Notes: generated by a model from the sequence alone, not told the origin. A DNA stretch of 64,000 nt from Kribbella sandramycini (GCF_013131805.1 NZ_JABJRC010000003.1:868001-932000), one strand, 5' to 3'. Positions 1 through 8,630 are shown, counted from the first letter of the stretch. Numbers and translations: made by a program.

Positions 1-192
1 GCCGCGAACATGATCACCTACGCCGTCGTTTTCCTCCTCGGCGTCGCCGTCTGGTGCGCCGTCGGCCGCCTGATCGCCACCCGCCCGCTCATCGCGCGCG
101 CTCTCACCCGCTGGGGCCACCTGATCCTTCCCGCCGTGCTGATCGCCATCGGCCTGGTCATCCTGATCGAAGGCCACGCCTTCGGCCTCTAA
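1..192 (+). CDS. C-terminal end of CadD-like cadmium/cation transporter (partial)
   Basis: The frame is open from base 1, so the gene begins outside the window; only the last 63 residues are visible. They form two hydrophobic helices separated by a basic loop, ending in RWGHLILPAVLIAIGLVIL and a short tail. A helix of the form (R/Y)(W/Y)GH-hydrophobic-P-IGL-IL-E followed almost at once by the stop is how CadD-type cadmium resistance transporters end, and that is the basis for the name. The family exports cadmium and related cations across the membrane. The stop overlaps the convergent DinB gene by 4 bp. Family assignment rests on a short fragment; another small multi-pass transporter is possible. 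Confidence 0.55.
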   Translation, partial: AANMITYAVVFLLGVAVWCAVGRLIATRPLIARALTRWGHLILPAVLIAIGLVILIEGHAFGL

Positions 193-923
193 CCCTGCGG
201 CCCGTTCAGCTCGAGGGTTTGGAGGTCGCGGAGGGCGTAGCGGAGGTGTTCCCATTCCTCTTCGAGGATGGTGTGCAGGCAGGAAAGGGTGGTTTCGGGG
301 TATTCGGGGGACCAGGGGTTGCGGCGGGAGGTGGCGAGATCGGCGGGGGTGAGGGCGGCCAGGTAGCTGCGGACCATGGTCTGGCGGTCGGCGCGGGCTT
401 CGAGGACTTCGGCGTACGACGGGTTCGGGGTGGCGAAGACCGTGGTGTCGTGACCGTCGGTGGCGAACTCGACGTTCGGCTGGCCGGCTGGGTGGTAGGG
501 CTGTCCGATCTCGAAGATCGCGCGGCGCAACCAGGTGTCGGTCGCCATGATCAGGTGCCGCAGGGTTTCGGCGAAGGACCACTCGCCGTCCACCGAGATC
601 TCCACCGACCCCGCGGGCAGCTGGGCGGCGCGGTCGAGCGCGGCGGCCCAGGCGGCCTCGAGTTTGGCCCAGGCCGCTTGCAGGCCGGCCGGATCCGCCG
701 CCCGGCGCTCGGACCGGCCCGGGAATCGGCGATCCAGCTCGGCGTCGACGTACGGCGCGACGTCGACGTCGTTGATCAGCAACTGGTTCGGCCCGCTCAG
801 CAGCCAGGGCGCGTCGATGTCCGCGCCGCTGACCTCGACTCCGCGCATGACCGCGCCGGACAGGTCCGATCGCACGAACCGGGCCCCACGCAGATTCGTG
901 TCCACAAACTGCAGGTCATCCAT
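189..923 (-). CDS. DinB-superfamily protein with short pentapeptide-like N-terminus
   Basis: The 244-residue product opens with a few pentapeptide-like repeats (DTNLRGARFVRSDLSGAVMRG, residues about 8-28) and continues as a helical DinB/YfiT-type domain, with SFAETLRHLIMATDTWL and a C-terminal EEEWEHLRYALRDL helix carrying His residues of the kind that bind metal in this four-helix fold. DinB-like proteins are often thiol-dependent transferases or metal-binding enzymes; the substrate is unknown. I chose the ATG at 923 because AAGG lies about 7 nt upstream; an in-frame ATG at 956 lacks a spaced ribosome site. It is convergent with the CadD-like gene. Confidence 0.75.
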   Translation of the reverse strand: MDDLQFVDTNLRGARFVRSDLSGAVMRGVEVSGADIDAPWLLSGPNQLLINDVDVAPYVDAELDRRFPGRSERRAADPAGLQAAWAKLEAAWAAALDRAAQLPAGSVEISVDGEWSFAETLRHLIMATDTWLRRAIFEIGQPYHPAGQPNVEFATDGHDTTVFATPNPSYAEVLEARADRQTMVRSYLAALTPADLATSRRNPWSPEYPETTLSCLHTILEEEWEHLRYALRDLQTLELNGPQG

Positions 924-1021
924 GCCGACACCTTGGCACGGCCCTCGGACACTCATCTCCAGGTTTGAGGGTTTTTATACCCTTCAAGCGTGGCAATTCG
1001 GACCAAGTATCTACCGGCTAC

Positions 1022-1039
1022 TTCAACGATAGCGTTGAA
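1022..1039. promoter_or_regulatory. Palindrome directly upstream of the esterase start
   Basis: TTCAACGATAGCGTTGAA has 7-bp perfect arms around ATAG and ends 2 nt before the ATG at 1042. It also replaces the usual ribosome-binding position, so it could be an operator or a translation-blocking hairpin. Further upstream (966-985) a second near-palindrome, GAGGGT/ACCCTTC around TTTTAT, lies where promoter elements would be expected. Confidence 0.45.
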
Positions 1040-1041
1040 GT

Positions 1042-2178
1042 ATGACTGCTACTGCCGTACTGGACTTGATCACTCCCAAGCCCCGCCTGCTCGCAGTGGG
1101 CGAGCCGACGCACCGGGAGGAGGAGCTGCTCGACCTCCGCAACAGTCTGTTCCGTGAGCTCGTGGAAGACGAGGGCTACCGGGCGATCACCCTGGAGAGC
1201 GACTGCCTGATGGGCCTGGTCGTCGACGACTACGTGACGTCGGGGGTCGGCGACCTGGACGACGTGATGGCTACCGGTTTCAGCCACCAGTGGGGCGGAC
1301 TGCGCGGCAACCGCGAGCTCGTGCAGTGGATGCGCTCGTACAACGAGGGGCGCGCGCTGAGCGACCAGGTTCGGTTCGCCGGGTTCGACGGCCCACTCGA
1401 GACGGAGGCGCCCGGTAGCCCGCGCCAGGCGCTCACCTCCCTCTACAGCTACCTCAGCGCCGCCACCGACCTGCCCTGTACGGCGGACACCCTCAACGAG
1501 CTCCTCGGTGCTGACGACCGCTGGACCAACCCCGCCGCGATGATGGACCCCACCCAATCCATCGGCCGCTCGGACGACGTCGTGCAGCTGCGGCGGCTGG
1601 CTGCTGACCTGGCTGCCCTGTTGACCACCGAAACGCCTGCTCTGCTCGCGGAGTCGACCGTCGAAGCCTGGCACCGGGCCCGCCTGTACGCGCGGACCGC
1701 CGAAGGGCTGCTGCGCTACCACTACTGGTACGCCGACACCACACCGCGCCGAATCACCCACCTGCTCGCCCAACGCGACGCCATGATGGCGGCAAACCTG
1801 CGCCACCTGTCCGACCGCTTCCCGACCCTCGCCTTCGGCCACAACGCACACTTCCAGCGTGACAAGAGCTCCATGCACATCGCCGGCGCCAACCACCACT
1901 GGTGGTCAGCCGGCGCGCTGGTGGACGCCCGCCTCGGCGACCGGTTCAAGTTCGTTGCGACCGCGATCGGCACGATCGAAAGCCGCGGTGTCGACGCACC
2001 GCCGTCCGGCACGCTCGAAGCCCACCTCTACGCCAACAGCGACCAGCGTCAGGTCCACGACCCCCGCAAGCTCGCAGCGATCTACCCGCCCAGAGTCTCG
2101 CCGTGGTTCGGCTACGCGGCGCTCGACCCGGCGCAGCTGCCCAGGCTCGACGGACTGCTGTTCGTCAAAGACCTCTGA
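1042..2178 (+). CDS. Erythromycin esterase family protein
   Basis: This is a 378-residue protein with the N-terminal family signature GEPTHREEELLDLRNSLF followed by a GYRAITLESD segment, which match the conserved G-E-x-H...R and ExD positions of the erythromycin esterase/succinoglycan biosynthesis family. A second conserved histidine segment, FGHNAHFQRDK, occurs near residue 275. Characterised relatives hydrolyse the macrolide lactone, but most chromosomal actinobacterial members have unknown substrates, so resistance should not be assumed. The product has no signal peptide and is probably cytoplasmic. It is a single-gene unit preceded by a palindrome at 1022-1039. Confidence 0.8.
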   Translation: MTATAVLDLITPKPRLLAVGEPTHREEELLDLRNSLFRELVEDEGYRAITLESDCLMGLVVDDYVTSGVGDLDDVMATGFSHQWGGLRGNRELVQWMRSYNEGRALSDQVRFAGFDGPLETEAPGSPRQALTSLYSYLSAATDLPCTADTLNELLGADDRWTNPAAMMDPTQSIGRSDDVVQLRRLAADLAALLTTETPALLAESTVEAWHRARLYARTAEGLLRYHYWYADTTPRRITHLLAQRDAMMAANLRHLSDRFPTLAFGHNAHFQRDKSSMHIAGANHHWWSAGALVDARLGDRFKFVATAIGTIESRGVDAPPSGTLEAHLYANSDQRQVHDPRKLAAIYPPRVSPWFGYAALDPAQLPRLDGLLFVKDL

Positions 2179-2281
2179 CCGCCCTTCAGCGTCCGTCGAA
2201 TGGTCGGTCGCTGTGAAATATCCGTCGCCGTCGGACATAGACCTCGTGACTACACCCATGTGAGGACTCACTGGAGGTTCT

Positions 2282-5200
2282 ATGAGGAAGCGACGAGGCC
2301 TGGCCGCGCTCGCTGTGCTGGCCGTCGGCAGCACCATGTTCGGCGGTACGGCGACAGCGGGCGAGGCGCGGAGCTCCGCCGACGTCACGGCGTCCGCCGA
2401 CGTCACGCTGATCACCGGCGACCGGGTGACATGGCGCGGCGACCAGCCCGCGCGGATCCGGCCGGCCAAGGGCCGCGAGCAGGTCAAGTTCATCCAGCGC
2501 AAGGAGGTCGGCGGCGACATCACGGTGTTGCCGCTGGACGCCGTACAGGCGGTGCGGTCGGGTGAGCTGGACGCGCGGCTGTTCAACATCACGAAGCTGA
2601 TCGAGCACGGGTACGACGACCGCTCTCGCACCGATATGCCCCTGATTGTGAGCGGTCCGGTCGCGCTGCGCTCCGGCGCCGACCATGCGCGCAGTCTGCC
2701 GAGTGTCGGCGGTACGGCGATCCGAGTCAGCAAGGAGTCGCCGTACTGGACCGGGGCGAGCGCTGCGCTGCGTGCGAAGGGCAAGCAGTGGATTCGGCTC
2801 GACGGCCCGGTTCGGGCGTTTCTGGACAAGAGCGTCCCGCAGATCGGCGCACCGGAGGCCTGGAAGAGCGGTCTGACCGGGAAGGGCACGCAGGTCGCCG
2901 TACTGGACTCCGGCATCGACACCGCGCACCCCGACCTGGACGACGCGGTAGTCGCGGCCAAGGACTTCACCGAGAGCGAGAGCGGGACGGCCGACAAGCA
3001 CGGGCACGGTACGCACGTCGCGTCGATTGTGACCGGTGACAACGACCAGTACCGCGGTGTGGCGCCAGACGCGAAGCTGCTGAACGGAAAGGTGCTGGGC
3101 GATGACGGTGGCGGCTCCGACTCCGGTGTGATCGCGGGGATGGAGTGGGCCGTGCAGTTGGGCGCTGACGTTGTCAACATGAGCCTCGGCTCCAGCTGGC
3201 CCGATGACGGCAGCAGCCCGGTGTCTCAGGCCGTCAACCGGCTGACTGAGCAGAGCGGTGTGCTGTTCGTCGTTGCGGCTGGCAACAGCGGTGGCGCTCC
3301 TGGCAGCCCCGCATCAGCCGATGCGGCACTGACTGTGGGCGCAGTCGACCACAGCGACGAGCTTGCTGAGTTCTCCAGCCGTGGGCCGCGCTGGCTCAAC
3401 GATGCGATCAAGCCGGACATCACTGCGCCCGGCGTCGACATTGTGGCCGCAAAGGCCAAGGACAGTGAGCTGGGCAGTCATTACCCGAATGTCGGCGAGC
3501 ATCACCTGCGCTTGTCGGGTACATCGATGGCAGCACCGCACACTGCCGGCGCTGCGGCGATTCTGGCCCAGCAGCATCCGGAGTGGCAGGCGGGCGACCT
3601 CAAGTCCGCTCTGATGGGTACGGCGAAGCCGAACGGCAAGCTGACCGTCTTCGAGGAAGGTGCCGGCCGTGTCGACGTCGCTGCGGTGACGCAGTCCGTC
3701 GTCCGGTCCGCACCGGCCAGCATCAGCAACGGCATCGTCCAGTGGCCGCACCACGACGACAAGCCGATCAGCCGAGACGTGACCTACTACAACTCCGGTA
3801 CGACCCCCCTCACTTTGCCGTTGCGTGTGGAGGTGAAGGGCCCGGACGGCAAGCCCGCACCGGCTGGAATGTTCACAGTGGCGCCCGCGTCGCTGACCAT
3901 CCCTGCTGGGGGTCAGGCGACCGCCAAGGTGACCACCGACACCGCCGTACCGGGTGTTGACGGTATCTACAGCGGTGTCGTCCTTGCTGGGTCGCAGCGG
4001 ACGCCGATTGCCGTCACGCGCGAGGTGGAGAGCTACGAGGTGAAGCTCAACTTCATCGGCTTCGACGGCCAGCCGGCGCCGAACTACGGATTCCGCATCG
4101 TCGGCATCGAGAAGCCGACAGTGGTGTTCTCGGGCGAGGACGCCGGCGGTACGACAACGGTCCGGCTGACGAAGGGGACTCACTACTTCGAGGGCACCAT
4201 AGTCGGCAGCGAAGAGCGTGCGACCGAGGTGGTCGAGCCGGCCTTCAAAGTCGACGGCCCGCGCGAGGTGACGTTCGACGCGCGTAGCGGCGAACAGGTC
4301 GGATTCAAACTCGACAAATCGGATGCTGTCAGCAAGCTGGCCGTGGTCGGGGTCGCGCGGGACACCGACTGGGGTGGGGACGAGTACACCGGTTTCGCCA
4401 TGATCGGCTACGACTACGAGGGCATCCTGTTTGCGCCGAGCCGGACGAGCACTCCGCCGGAGGCGTTCCGCTACTTCGCGTTTGGGGCGTACGCGGCGCC
4501 GACCGAGTCGACGTACCTCTACAACCTGGACCGGAACGAACTCGGGAAGATCCCGAGCGGTCTCATGCAGCGGGTGCGGGACAAGTCGCTGGCGCGAGTG
4601 CGGTCGGAGCATGTCGGCACCAAGCCGGGGACGTACGGCAACCGGGACGACGCCGTACTGCGGAAGCTGCCGTTCACCCTCGATGAGTACTACACGCCGG
4701 GCGCTGAGTTCTACCCGTCGTTCGCCGAGGCCGACGACCCAGAAGACCCGTGGGGCTTCGCATCGCAGCGCGTCGCGACGCCGAAGGTCTACCAGCGCGG
4801 TGCGGTCGTCAAGGAGCGTTGGGGCCGCCCTGTCTTCGGACCGTCGCTACCGGCGTACGACGACAGCGCGGAGCAGGCCGGACGTAGCGGCGACGAGATG
4901 CGCTTCAGCCTGCCGCTCTTCACCGACCACCGCGGTGGTCTCGGCTACTCCCGAGCAGACGGTCGCACCGTCCTCAGCAAGGACGGCAAGCAGCTCGCGG
5001 CCGAGGACTACCCGGGCAGCCTGGGCGCCGTCGTACCGGCTGGGCGTGCGACGTACCAACTGCATGCCGAAGCCACTCGCGACAACCCGCTCTCCTCGCG
5101 CATCGTCGTCGACTGGACCTTCACCTCCGACACCACCACGGCCAAGACAGCCCTACCGCTGCTCGCCGTCCGCTACACCCCACCCGCGGCCACCGCCGCC

Positions 5201-5449
5201 AAACCCACCCTCGTCCCCATCACCGTCGACCACAACGCCGGCGGCAAGGCGACCCTCAAAACCCTCGCCGTCTCCCACGACAACGGCACCACCTGGAAAC
5301 CGGCCCCCTTCCACACCACCGCCGGCAAAACCCAAGCCCTCCTCACCCACCCCGCCACCGCCACCACCGTCTCCCTCCAAGCCACCGCCACCGATGCCCA
5401 AGGCAACAAAGTCACCCAAACCATCCTCAACGCCTTCCCGCTGAACTGA
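2282..5449 (+). CDS. Secreted S8 family serine peptidase (subtilase), 1055 aa
   Basis: An N-terminal signal peptide (MRKRRGLAALAVLAVGSTMF, then an Ala-rich cleavage region) precedes a propeptide-like segment and a subtilisin catalytic domain. The triad is visible: Asp209 in VAVLDSGID, His242 in HGHGTHVA and Ser415 in SGTSMAAPH; the oxyanion Asn lies in VVAAGNSGG. The roughly 580 residues after the catalytic domain are beta-rich with Fn3-like stretches, typical of large actinobacterial extracellular subtilases. It likely degrades extracellular protein. GGAGG lies 4 nt before the ATG. Codon use in the last 300 bp turns markedly C-rich compared with the rest of the gene. A GC-rich hairpin follows the stop. 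Confidence 0.93.
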   Translation: MRKRRGLAALAVLAVGSTMFGGTATAGEARSSADVTASADVTLITGDRVTWRGDQPARIRPAKGREQVKFIQRKEVGGDITVLPLDAVQAVRSGELDARLFNITKLIEHGYDDRSRTDMPLIVSGPVALRSGADHARSLPSVGGTAIRVSKESPYWTGASAALRAKGKQWIRLDGPVRAFLDKSVPQIGAPEAWKSGLTGKGTQVAVLDSGIDTAHPDLDDAVVAAKDFTESESGTADKHGHGTHVASIVTGDNDQYRGVAPDAKLLNGKVLGDDGGGSDSGVIAGMEWAVQLGADVVNMSLGSSWPDDGSSPVSQAVNRLTEQSGVLFVVAAGNSGGAPGSPASADAALTVGAVDHSDELAEFSSRGPRWLNDAIKPDITAPGVDIVAAKAKDSELGSHYPNVGEHHLRLSGTSMAAPHTAGAAAILAQQHPEWQAGDLKSALMGTAKPNGKLTVFEEGAGRVDVAAVTQSVVRSAPASISNGIVQWPHHDDKPISRDVTYYNSGTTPLTLPLRVEVKGPDGKPAPAGMFTVAPASLTIPAGGQATAKVTTDTAVPGVDGIYSGVVLAGSQRTPIAVTREVESYEVKLNFIGFDGQPAPNYGFRIVGIEKPTVVFSGEDAGGTTTVRLTKGTHYFEGTIVGSEERATEVVEPAFKVDGPREVTFDARSGEQVGFKLDKSDAVSKLAVVGVARDTDWGGDEYTGFAMIGYDYEGILFAPSRTSTPPEAFRYFAFGAYAAPTESTYLYNLDRNELGKIPSGLMQRVRDKSLARVRSEHVGTKPGTYGNRDDAVLRKLPFTLDEYYTPGAEFYPSFAEADDPEDPWGFASQRVATPKVYQRGAVVKERWGRPVFGPSLPAYDDSAEQAGRSGDEMRFSLPLFTDHRGGLGYSRADGRTVLSKDGKQLAAEDYPGSLGAVVPAGRATYQLHAEATRDNPLSSRIVVDWTFTSDTTTAKTALPLLAVRYTPPAATAAKPTLVPITVDHNAGGKATLKTLAVSHDNGTTWKPAPFHTTAGKTQALLTHPATATTVSLQATATDAQGNKVTQTILNAFPLN

Positions 5450-5454
5450 GCAAC

Positions 5455-5480
5455 GCGGGGCCGCCAGTCGCCGGCCCCGC
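5455..5480 (+). terminator. Terminator-like hairpin after the subtilase
   Basis: Arms GCGGGGCCG and CGGCCCCGC (9 bp) enclose an 8-nt loop 5 bp after the stop codon. There is no T-tract, as is common for high-GC actinobacteria. Confidence 0.6.
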
Positions 5481-5565
5481 ACCGCCAGCGCTGCACAACT
5501 GAGGTAGGGCCCCTCCGCTGAGCGTGGCGGCGGGGCCTGATGGCGAATTGTGAAGCGCTAGCGGT
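5481..5565. repeat. 85-bp palindromic MITE/REP-like element, copy C
   Basis: Starts ACCGCCAGCGCTGCACAACT and ends with its near-complement AATTGTGAAGCGCTAGCGGT (17 of 20 pair), with an inner GGGCCCC/GGGGCC pairing. The same length and terminal repeats recur at 21000-21084, and related 95-bp copies lie at 25732 and 29842. The right end supplies the last two residues and the stop codon of the TetR gene that begins at 6145. Confidence 0.7.
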
Positions 5566-6145
5566 CCGCTCGCGCCGAAGTGACGACGGCGGTGATGGCC
5601 TTGCTGAGTTGGGTTTGGATGGCGTTGGGGTCGTCGAGGTAGCCGGCTACCAGGGCGCCGTCGCGGAGCATGAGGATCTGGGCGGCGGCGCTGTCGGCGG
5701 CGGCGCCGGATGGGACGCCCAGGCGTTCGGCGAGGGTGCGGAAGAACGTCGTCCACCAGGTGCGTTGTTCGGCGACTAGGCGGCGTACGGGGTGGGCGGC
5801 GTCGGCGTACTCGGCGCCGGCGTTGATGAAGGGGCAACCGCGGAAGCCGGGCTGACAGCTCGTGTCGGCGAGGACGCCGACGACGCCGCGGAGGGCCTCC
5901 TGCGGGTCGGACGCCGCGGCGGCCGCGGTGACGCCGGAGCGCTCCAGCTCAGCGCGGACCTCGAGGTAGGCCAGGACGAGATCGTCCTTGGTCGGGAAGT
6001 GCCGGTAGAACGTCGCCTTCGTCGTACCGACCGCGGCGATGATCCGGTCGGCGCTGATCGCGCGGATCCCCTCGGCGTAGAACAACGCGCCGGCGCTGTC
6101 GATCAGCCGCTCGCGCACGGGGGGCTCGTTCGTCGTCTTGGCCAC
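5558..6145 (-). CDS. TetR/AcrR family transcriptional repressor
   Basis: The 195-residue regulator has an N-terminal helix-turn-helix: RERLIDSAGALFYAEGIRAISADRIIAAVGTTKATFYRHFPTKDDL spans the usual TetR positions (residues about 10-55), and the C-terminal ligand domain includes CQPGFRGCPFINAGAEY, the signature of the LmrA/YxaF-like subfamily. I chose GTG 6145, which has GGAGAGGA about 8 nt upstream; an upstream ATG at 6178 would place the start next to the operator. It is divergent from the OsmC gene, with the palindrome 6181-6200 between them, so it most likely represses that gene and itself. Its ligand is unknown. The stop codon lies inside repeat copy C. Confidence 0.85.
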   Translation of the reverse strand: MAKTTNEPPVRERLIDSAGALFYAEGIRAISADRIIAAVGTTKATFYRHFPTKDDLVLAYLEVRAELERSGVTAAAAASDPQEALRGVVGVLADTSCQPGFRGCPFINAGAEYADAAHPVRRLVAEQRTWWTTFFRTLAERLGVPSGAAADSAAAQILMLRDGALVAGYLDDPNAIQTQLSKAITAVVTSARADR

Positions 6146-6180
6146 CGCTCCATCCTCTCCTGTCCTCGGGTTGACCATAC

Positions 6181-6200
6181 TAGAGTAACTAGTTAGTCTA
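6181..6200. promoter_or_regulatory. TetR-type operator between tetR and osmC
   Basis: The core AGAGTAACTAGTTAGTCT is a palindrome with one mismatched pair and is flanked by a further T/A pair. The central AACTAGTT matches the ACTAACTAGTTAGT style of operator used by LmrA/YxaF-like TetR repressors. It lies 36 bp upstream of osmC and 35 bp upstream of the divergent repressor start. Confidence 0.75.
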
Positions 6201-6236
6201 CCTGTCACCGAACCATCCCAGCCAAGGAGACCGACA

Positions 6237-6677
6237 ATGCCCACGCGCACCGCACGCACCGCTTGGAACGGCACCCTCACCGACGGCTCCGGCCAGGTCG
6301 AGCTGAGCAGCTCGAAGATCGGCACCTACGAGGTCTCGTTCCCCAAGCGCGCCGCGGACGACGCCAACGGCGCCACCAGCCCCGAAGAGCTGATCGCCGC
6401 CGCCCACTCCGCCTGCTACGCGATGCAGTTCTCCGCCCTGATCGGCGAGGCCGGCGGCACCCCGCACGCCCTCGACGTCAAGGCCGACGTCACCCTCGGG
6501 CCGGACCCGGCCGGCGGCTTCCACCTGTCCGGCATCAAGCTCACCGTCCGCGGCGAGGTCGAAGGTATCGACGCCGACACCTTCGCCAAACTCGCCACCG
6601 ACGCCAAGGCCGGCTGCCCGATCAGCAAGGCCCTCACCGGCGTCGAAATCACCCTCGACGCCGCCCTCGAGCAGTAA
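6237..6677 (+). CDS. OsmC/Ohr family peroxiredoxin
   Basis: The 146-residue protein carries the two redox cysteines of the OsmC family: Cys60 in HSACYAM and Cys127 in AGCPISKAL. OsmC proteins reduce organic hydroperoxides through these cysteines in the cytoplasm. The AKAGCPISKAL version is typical of the OsmC subgroup (as opposed to Ohr). An AGGAGA ribosome site lies about 8 nt before the ATG. The divergent TetR and the shared operator suggest induction by an oxidant or thiol-reactive compound. Confidence 0.9.
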   Translation: MPTRTARTAWNGTLTDGSGQVELSSSKIGTYEVSFPKRAADDANGATSPEELIAAAHSACYAMQFSALIGEAGGTPHALDVKADVTLGPDPAGGFHLSGIKLTVRGEVEGIDADTFAKLATDAKAGCPISKALTGVEITLDAALEQ

Positions 6678-6687
6678 TCCCCGCACC

Positions 6688-6715
6688 CGGCCCCGACGTC
6701 CACCCGTCGGGGCCG
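6688..6715. terminator. Bidirectional hairpin between convergent osmC and VOC genes
   Basis: CGGCCCCGACG and CGTCGGGGCCG form an 11-bp perfect stem with a 6-nt loop. It stands between converging genes and can serve both. Confidence 0.7.
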
Positions 6716-6722
6716 TTGTCGT

Positions 6723-7163
6723 TCAGCCGAGCTGCTCGGCCAGGCCGACGATGATCCCTTCGGGGCCGCGGACGTAGCACAGCCGGTAGCTGTCGCCGTA
6801 CTGCGCGACCTCACCCACCAGCTCCGCGCCATGCGGGCGCAGCCGGGCGAGGACGTCGTCCAACTCATCGACGGCGAACATCACCCGATGCATCCCGACC
6901 GTGTTGTGCGGCGGCATCGCCGGCGTCGCGGGATGCACCCCCGGCCGCACATACCGAGCCAACTCCAACCGTCCCGCGCCCCCGGGCACCCGCAACATCG
7001 CGATATCGCAGGCCGCATCCGCCAGCCCGACACACTTCTCCGCGACCTCCCCCTCGACCCGCGCTGTCCCCTCCAGTTCGAGCCCGAGCTCGACGAAGAA
7101 CGCCACGGCCCGCTCCAGGTCCTCGAACACGATCCCCACGTTGTCCAGCCGCCGTACGGTCAC
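6723..7163 (-). CDS. VOC (glyoxalase/bleomycin-resistance fold) protein
   Basis: The 146-residue product starts VTVRRLDNVGIVFEDLERAVAFF, the typical first beta-alpha unit of a vicinal oxygen chelate domain, followed by a second unit with MHRVMFAVDELDDVLARL and a closing YVRGPEGIIVGLAEQ. Metal-ligand positions (His near MHRVMF, Glu near the end) are consistent with a lyase or isomerase such as a methylmalonyl-CoA epimerase-like or glyoxalase-like enzyme, but the substrate cannot be inferred. GTG 7163 has AAGGAG 7 nt upstream; longer in-frame ATGs lie in non-VOC sequence. Confidence 0.8.
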   Translation of the reverse strand: MTVRRLDNVGIVFEDLERAVAFFVELGLELEGTARVEGEVAEKCVGLADAACDIAMLRVPGGAGRLELARYVRPGVHPATPAMPPHNTVGMHRVMFAVDELDDVLARLRPHGAELVGEVAQYGDSYRLCYVRGPEGIIVGLAEQLG

Positions 7164-7322
7164 CTTGCGCTCCTTCGCATCGTTTCCCCTGAGACGAGAC
7201 CGCCCAGCCCTCCTCGACATCCTTGCGCCAACTTTCTTACGATCGATCGCACGGGTGATGTCGTACCGGAGATCCACCGCCCGGCGATTCGCCGTCAGCT
7301 GGACGCGCTGACCGCCCGCGAG

Positions 7323-7550
7323 GTGCCCGAGCAACTGCTCGAGTGGGTCGACTCGTACCCCGCGGTTCTGATCCGTCAACCCGATGACGTCTGGACGCAC
7401 CGGTACACCCACTTCCTCGAACGCGACGACGGCAGCATCACGTTCGAGATCCCCCTCTGGACGACCGATGAATCCCCCAGCGACCTCACGGCCCAGATCG
7501 AGCTGGAAGCCGACGGTCGCATCCACATCTACGACGTCCACGTCCTGTAA
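7323..7550 (+). CDS. Small conserved hypothetical protein, start uncertain
   Basis: The C-terminal 75 residues from GTG 7323 (VPEQLLEWVDSYPAVLIRQ onward) read as a compact alpha/beta domain ending FEIPLWTTDESPSDLTAQIELE and IHIYDVHVL. Protein-like sequence in the same frame (PEIHRPAIRRQLDALTARE) extends upstream to about 7263, but that stretch has no ATG, GTG or TTG in frame. Either the GTG is the real start or the 5' end has been damaged by a frameshift; an out-of-frame ATG at 7258 supports the second idea. No family recognised with confidence. Confidence 0.5.
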   Translation: MPEQLLEWVDSYPAVLIRQPDDVWTHRYTHFLERDDGSITFEIPLWTTDESPSDLTAQIELEADGRIHIYDVHVL

Positions 7551-7590
7551 ATCCCGCGCGCCCGCGGCAGGGCCCGGCGATGATGATCCG

Positions 7591-7950
7591 ATGGCTGAAA
7601 CCCACTCCCGCCCCGCCCCCGGCGGCCGTGCCCACTACTACACCCGACGCCTCTGGGAGCTCTCCGCCGACCTCCCCGTCGAATCCGTCGAGATCGCCGC
7701 CATCAAGGAGTTCGACCAGGACTGCTGGTTCGGCGGCCGCGAAGTCACCTGCCGCATGGTCGCCGAACACGCCGGCCGCATCCAGAACGCCGACCTCTCC
7801 TATCCCATCATCCTCTCCGCCGACGGCGGCCTGATGGACGGCGGCCACCGCCTCTCCAAAGCCTGGCTGGCCGGCCAAACCACCATCAACGCCGTCCGCT
7901 TCCCCACCGACCCCACCCCCGACTGGTTCGTCCCCACCCCCGCCGACTGA
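7591..7950 (+). CDS. ParB/sulfiredoxin-fold-like hypothetical protein
   Basis: The 119-residue product contains YPIILSADGGLMDGGHRLSK (residues about 70-90), which matches the P-I-I-L-(x)n-DG-HR core of ParB-like nuclease/sulfiredoxin-fold proteins, followed by KAWLAGQTTINAVRFPTDPTPD. It is far too short and lacks a helix-turn-helix for a chromosome-partitioning ParB, so it belongs to the small stand-alone group with unknown role. There is no strong ribosome site before ATG 7591; TACGATGATG-like upstream sequence leaves the start slightly open. Confidence 0.65.
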   Translation: MAETHSRPAPGGRAHYYTRRLWELSADLPVESVEIAAIKEFDQDCWFGGREVTCRMVAEHAGRIQNADLSYPIILSADGGLMDGGHRLSKAWLAGQTTINAVRFPTDPTPDWFVPTPAD

Positions 7951-7993
7951 CCCCCGCCTGTCACAGGGGTCGGTACGGAACTGTCTGGCTCAC

Positions 7994-8623
7994 ATGACTC
8001 CAAGAAGCTTGCGCCGTACGGCGGCGCTCATCGGATTGGCAGCTGTTTCCGCACTCGCCGTGGTTCCGGAGGCGTCCGCCGGCGCCGCGTTCACCTACAA
8101 GTGGCGCGAACACACCATCCAGATCGACCACAAACCGGACGACGGGGGCGCGTCGTGGGGCTGGGTATGGAACGGCGGGAACGACGATCTGAACATTCAG
8201 GCGTCCGGGCCGGGCGGCGTGCTCGGTGACAAGGAGATCCTGCGGCCCAAGAACGCGTGGAAGAAGACGTTCGGCTCACGGATGGACACGTTGCGAGTCT
8301 GTGAGAACCAGGGCAACAGACGCTGCCGGAACGCCGTACACCCCAATACGGCGTACGGGCAGCGGTACATCTGGCGACTGCCGCTGTACTCGTCGTCCAA
8401 GCTCGTCGTGGAGATCGACAACGACGCCGGCTCCTTCTACGTGCTCAACGCGAGCGACAAGGCGATGAACGTCGTCATCGACAAGCAGCAGGGCACCCTG
8501 CAGAACTTCTCGCTCGCATCAGGCAAGTCGCGAAGCGGCTCTCTCGTCGCCGACGCCGCCTTCTTCAAGGCCTGCGAAGACCGCGGCCCCTGCCGAGAGT
8601 CCCTGGTCCCCACCGCCCGCTGA
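7994..8623 (+). CDS. Secreted hypothetical protein
   Basis: The 209-residue protein has a clear Sec signal peptide (MTPRSLRRTAALIGLAAVSALAVV, cleavage likely after ASA at about 29) and no later membrane helix. The mature part is rich in Trp, Asp and basic residues and has paired cysteines (VCENQGNRRC and KACEDRGPC) that could form disulfides. No enzyme motif or known family was recognised. It is a single-gene unit followed by a strong hairpin terminator. Confidence 0.75.
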   Translation: MTPRSLRRTAALIGLAAVSALAVVPEASAGAAFTYKWREHTIQIDHKPDDGGASWGWVWNGGNDDLNIQASGPGGVLGDKEILRPKNAWKKTFGSRMDTLRVCENQGNRRCRNAVHPNTAYGQRYIWRLPLYSSSKLVVEIDNDAGSFYVLNASDKAMNVVIDKQQGTLQNFSLASGKSRSGSLVADAAFFKACEDRGPCRESLVPTAR

Positions 8624-8630
8624 CCCCCCC

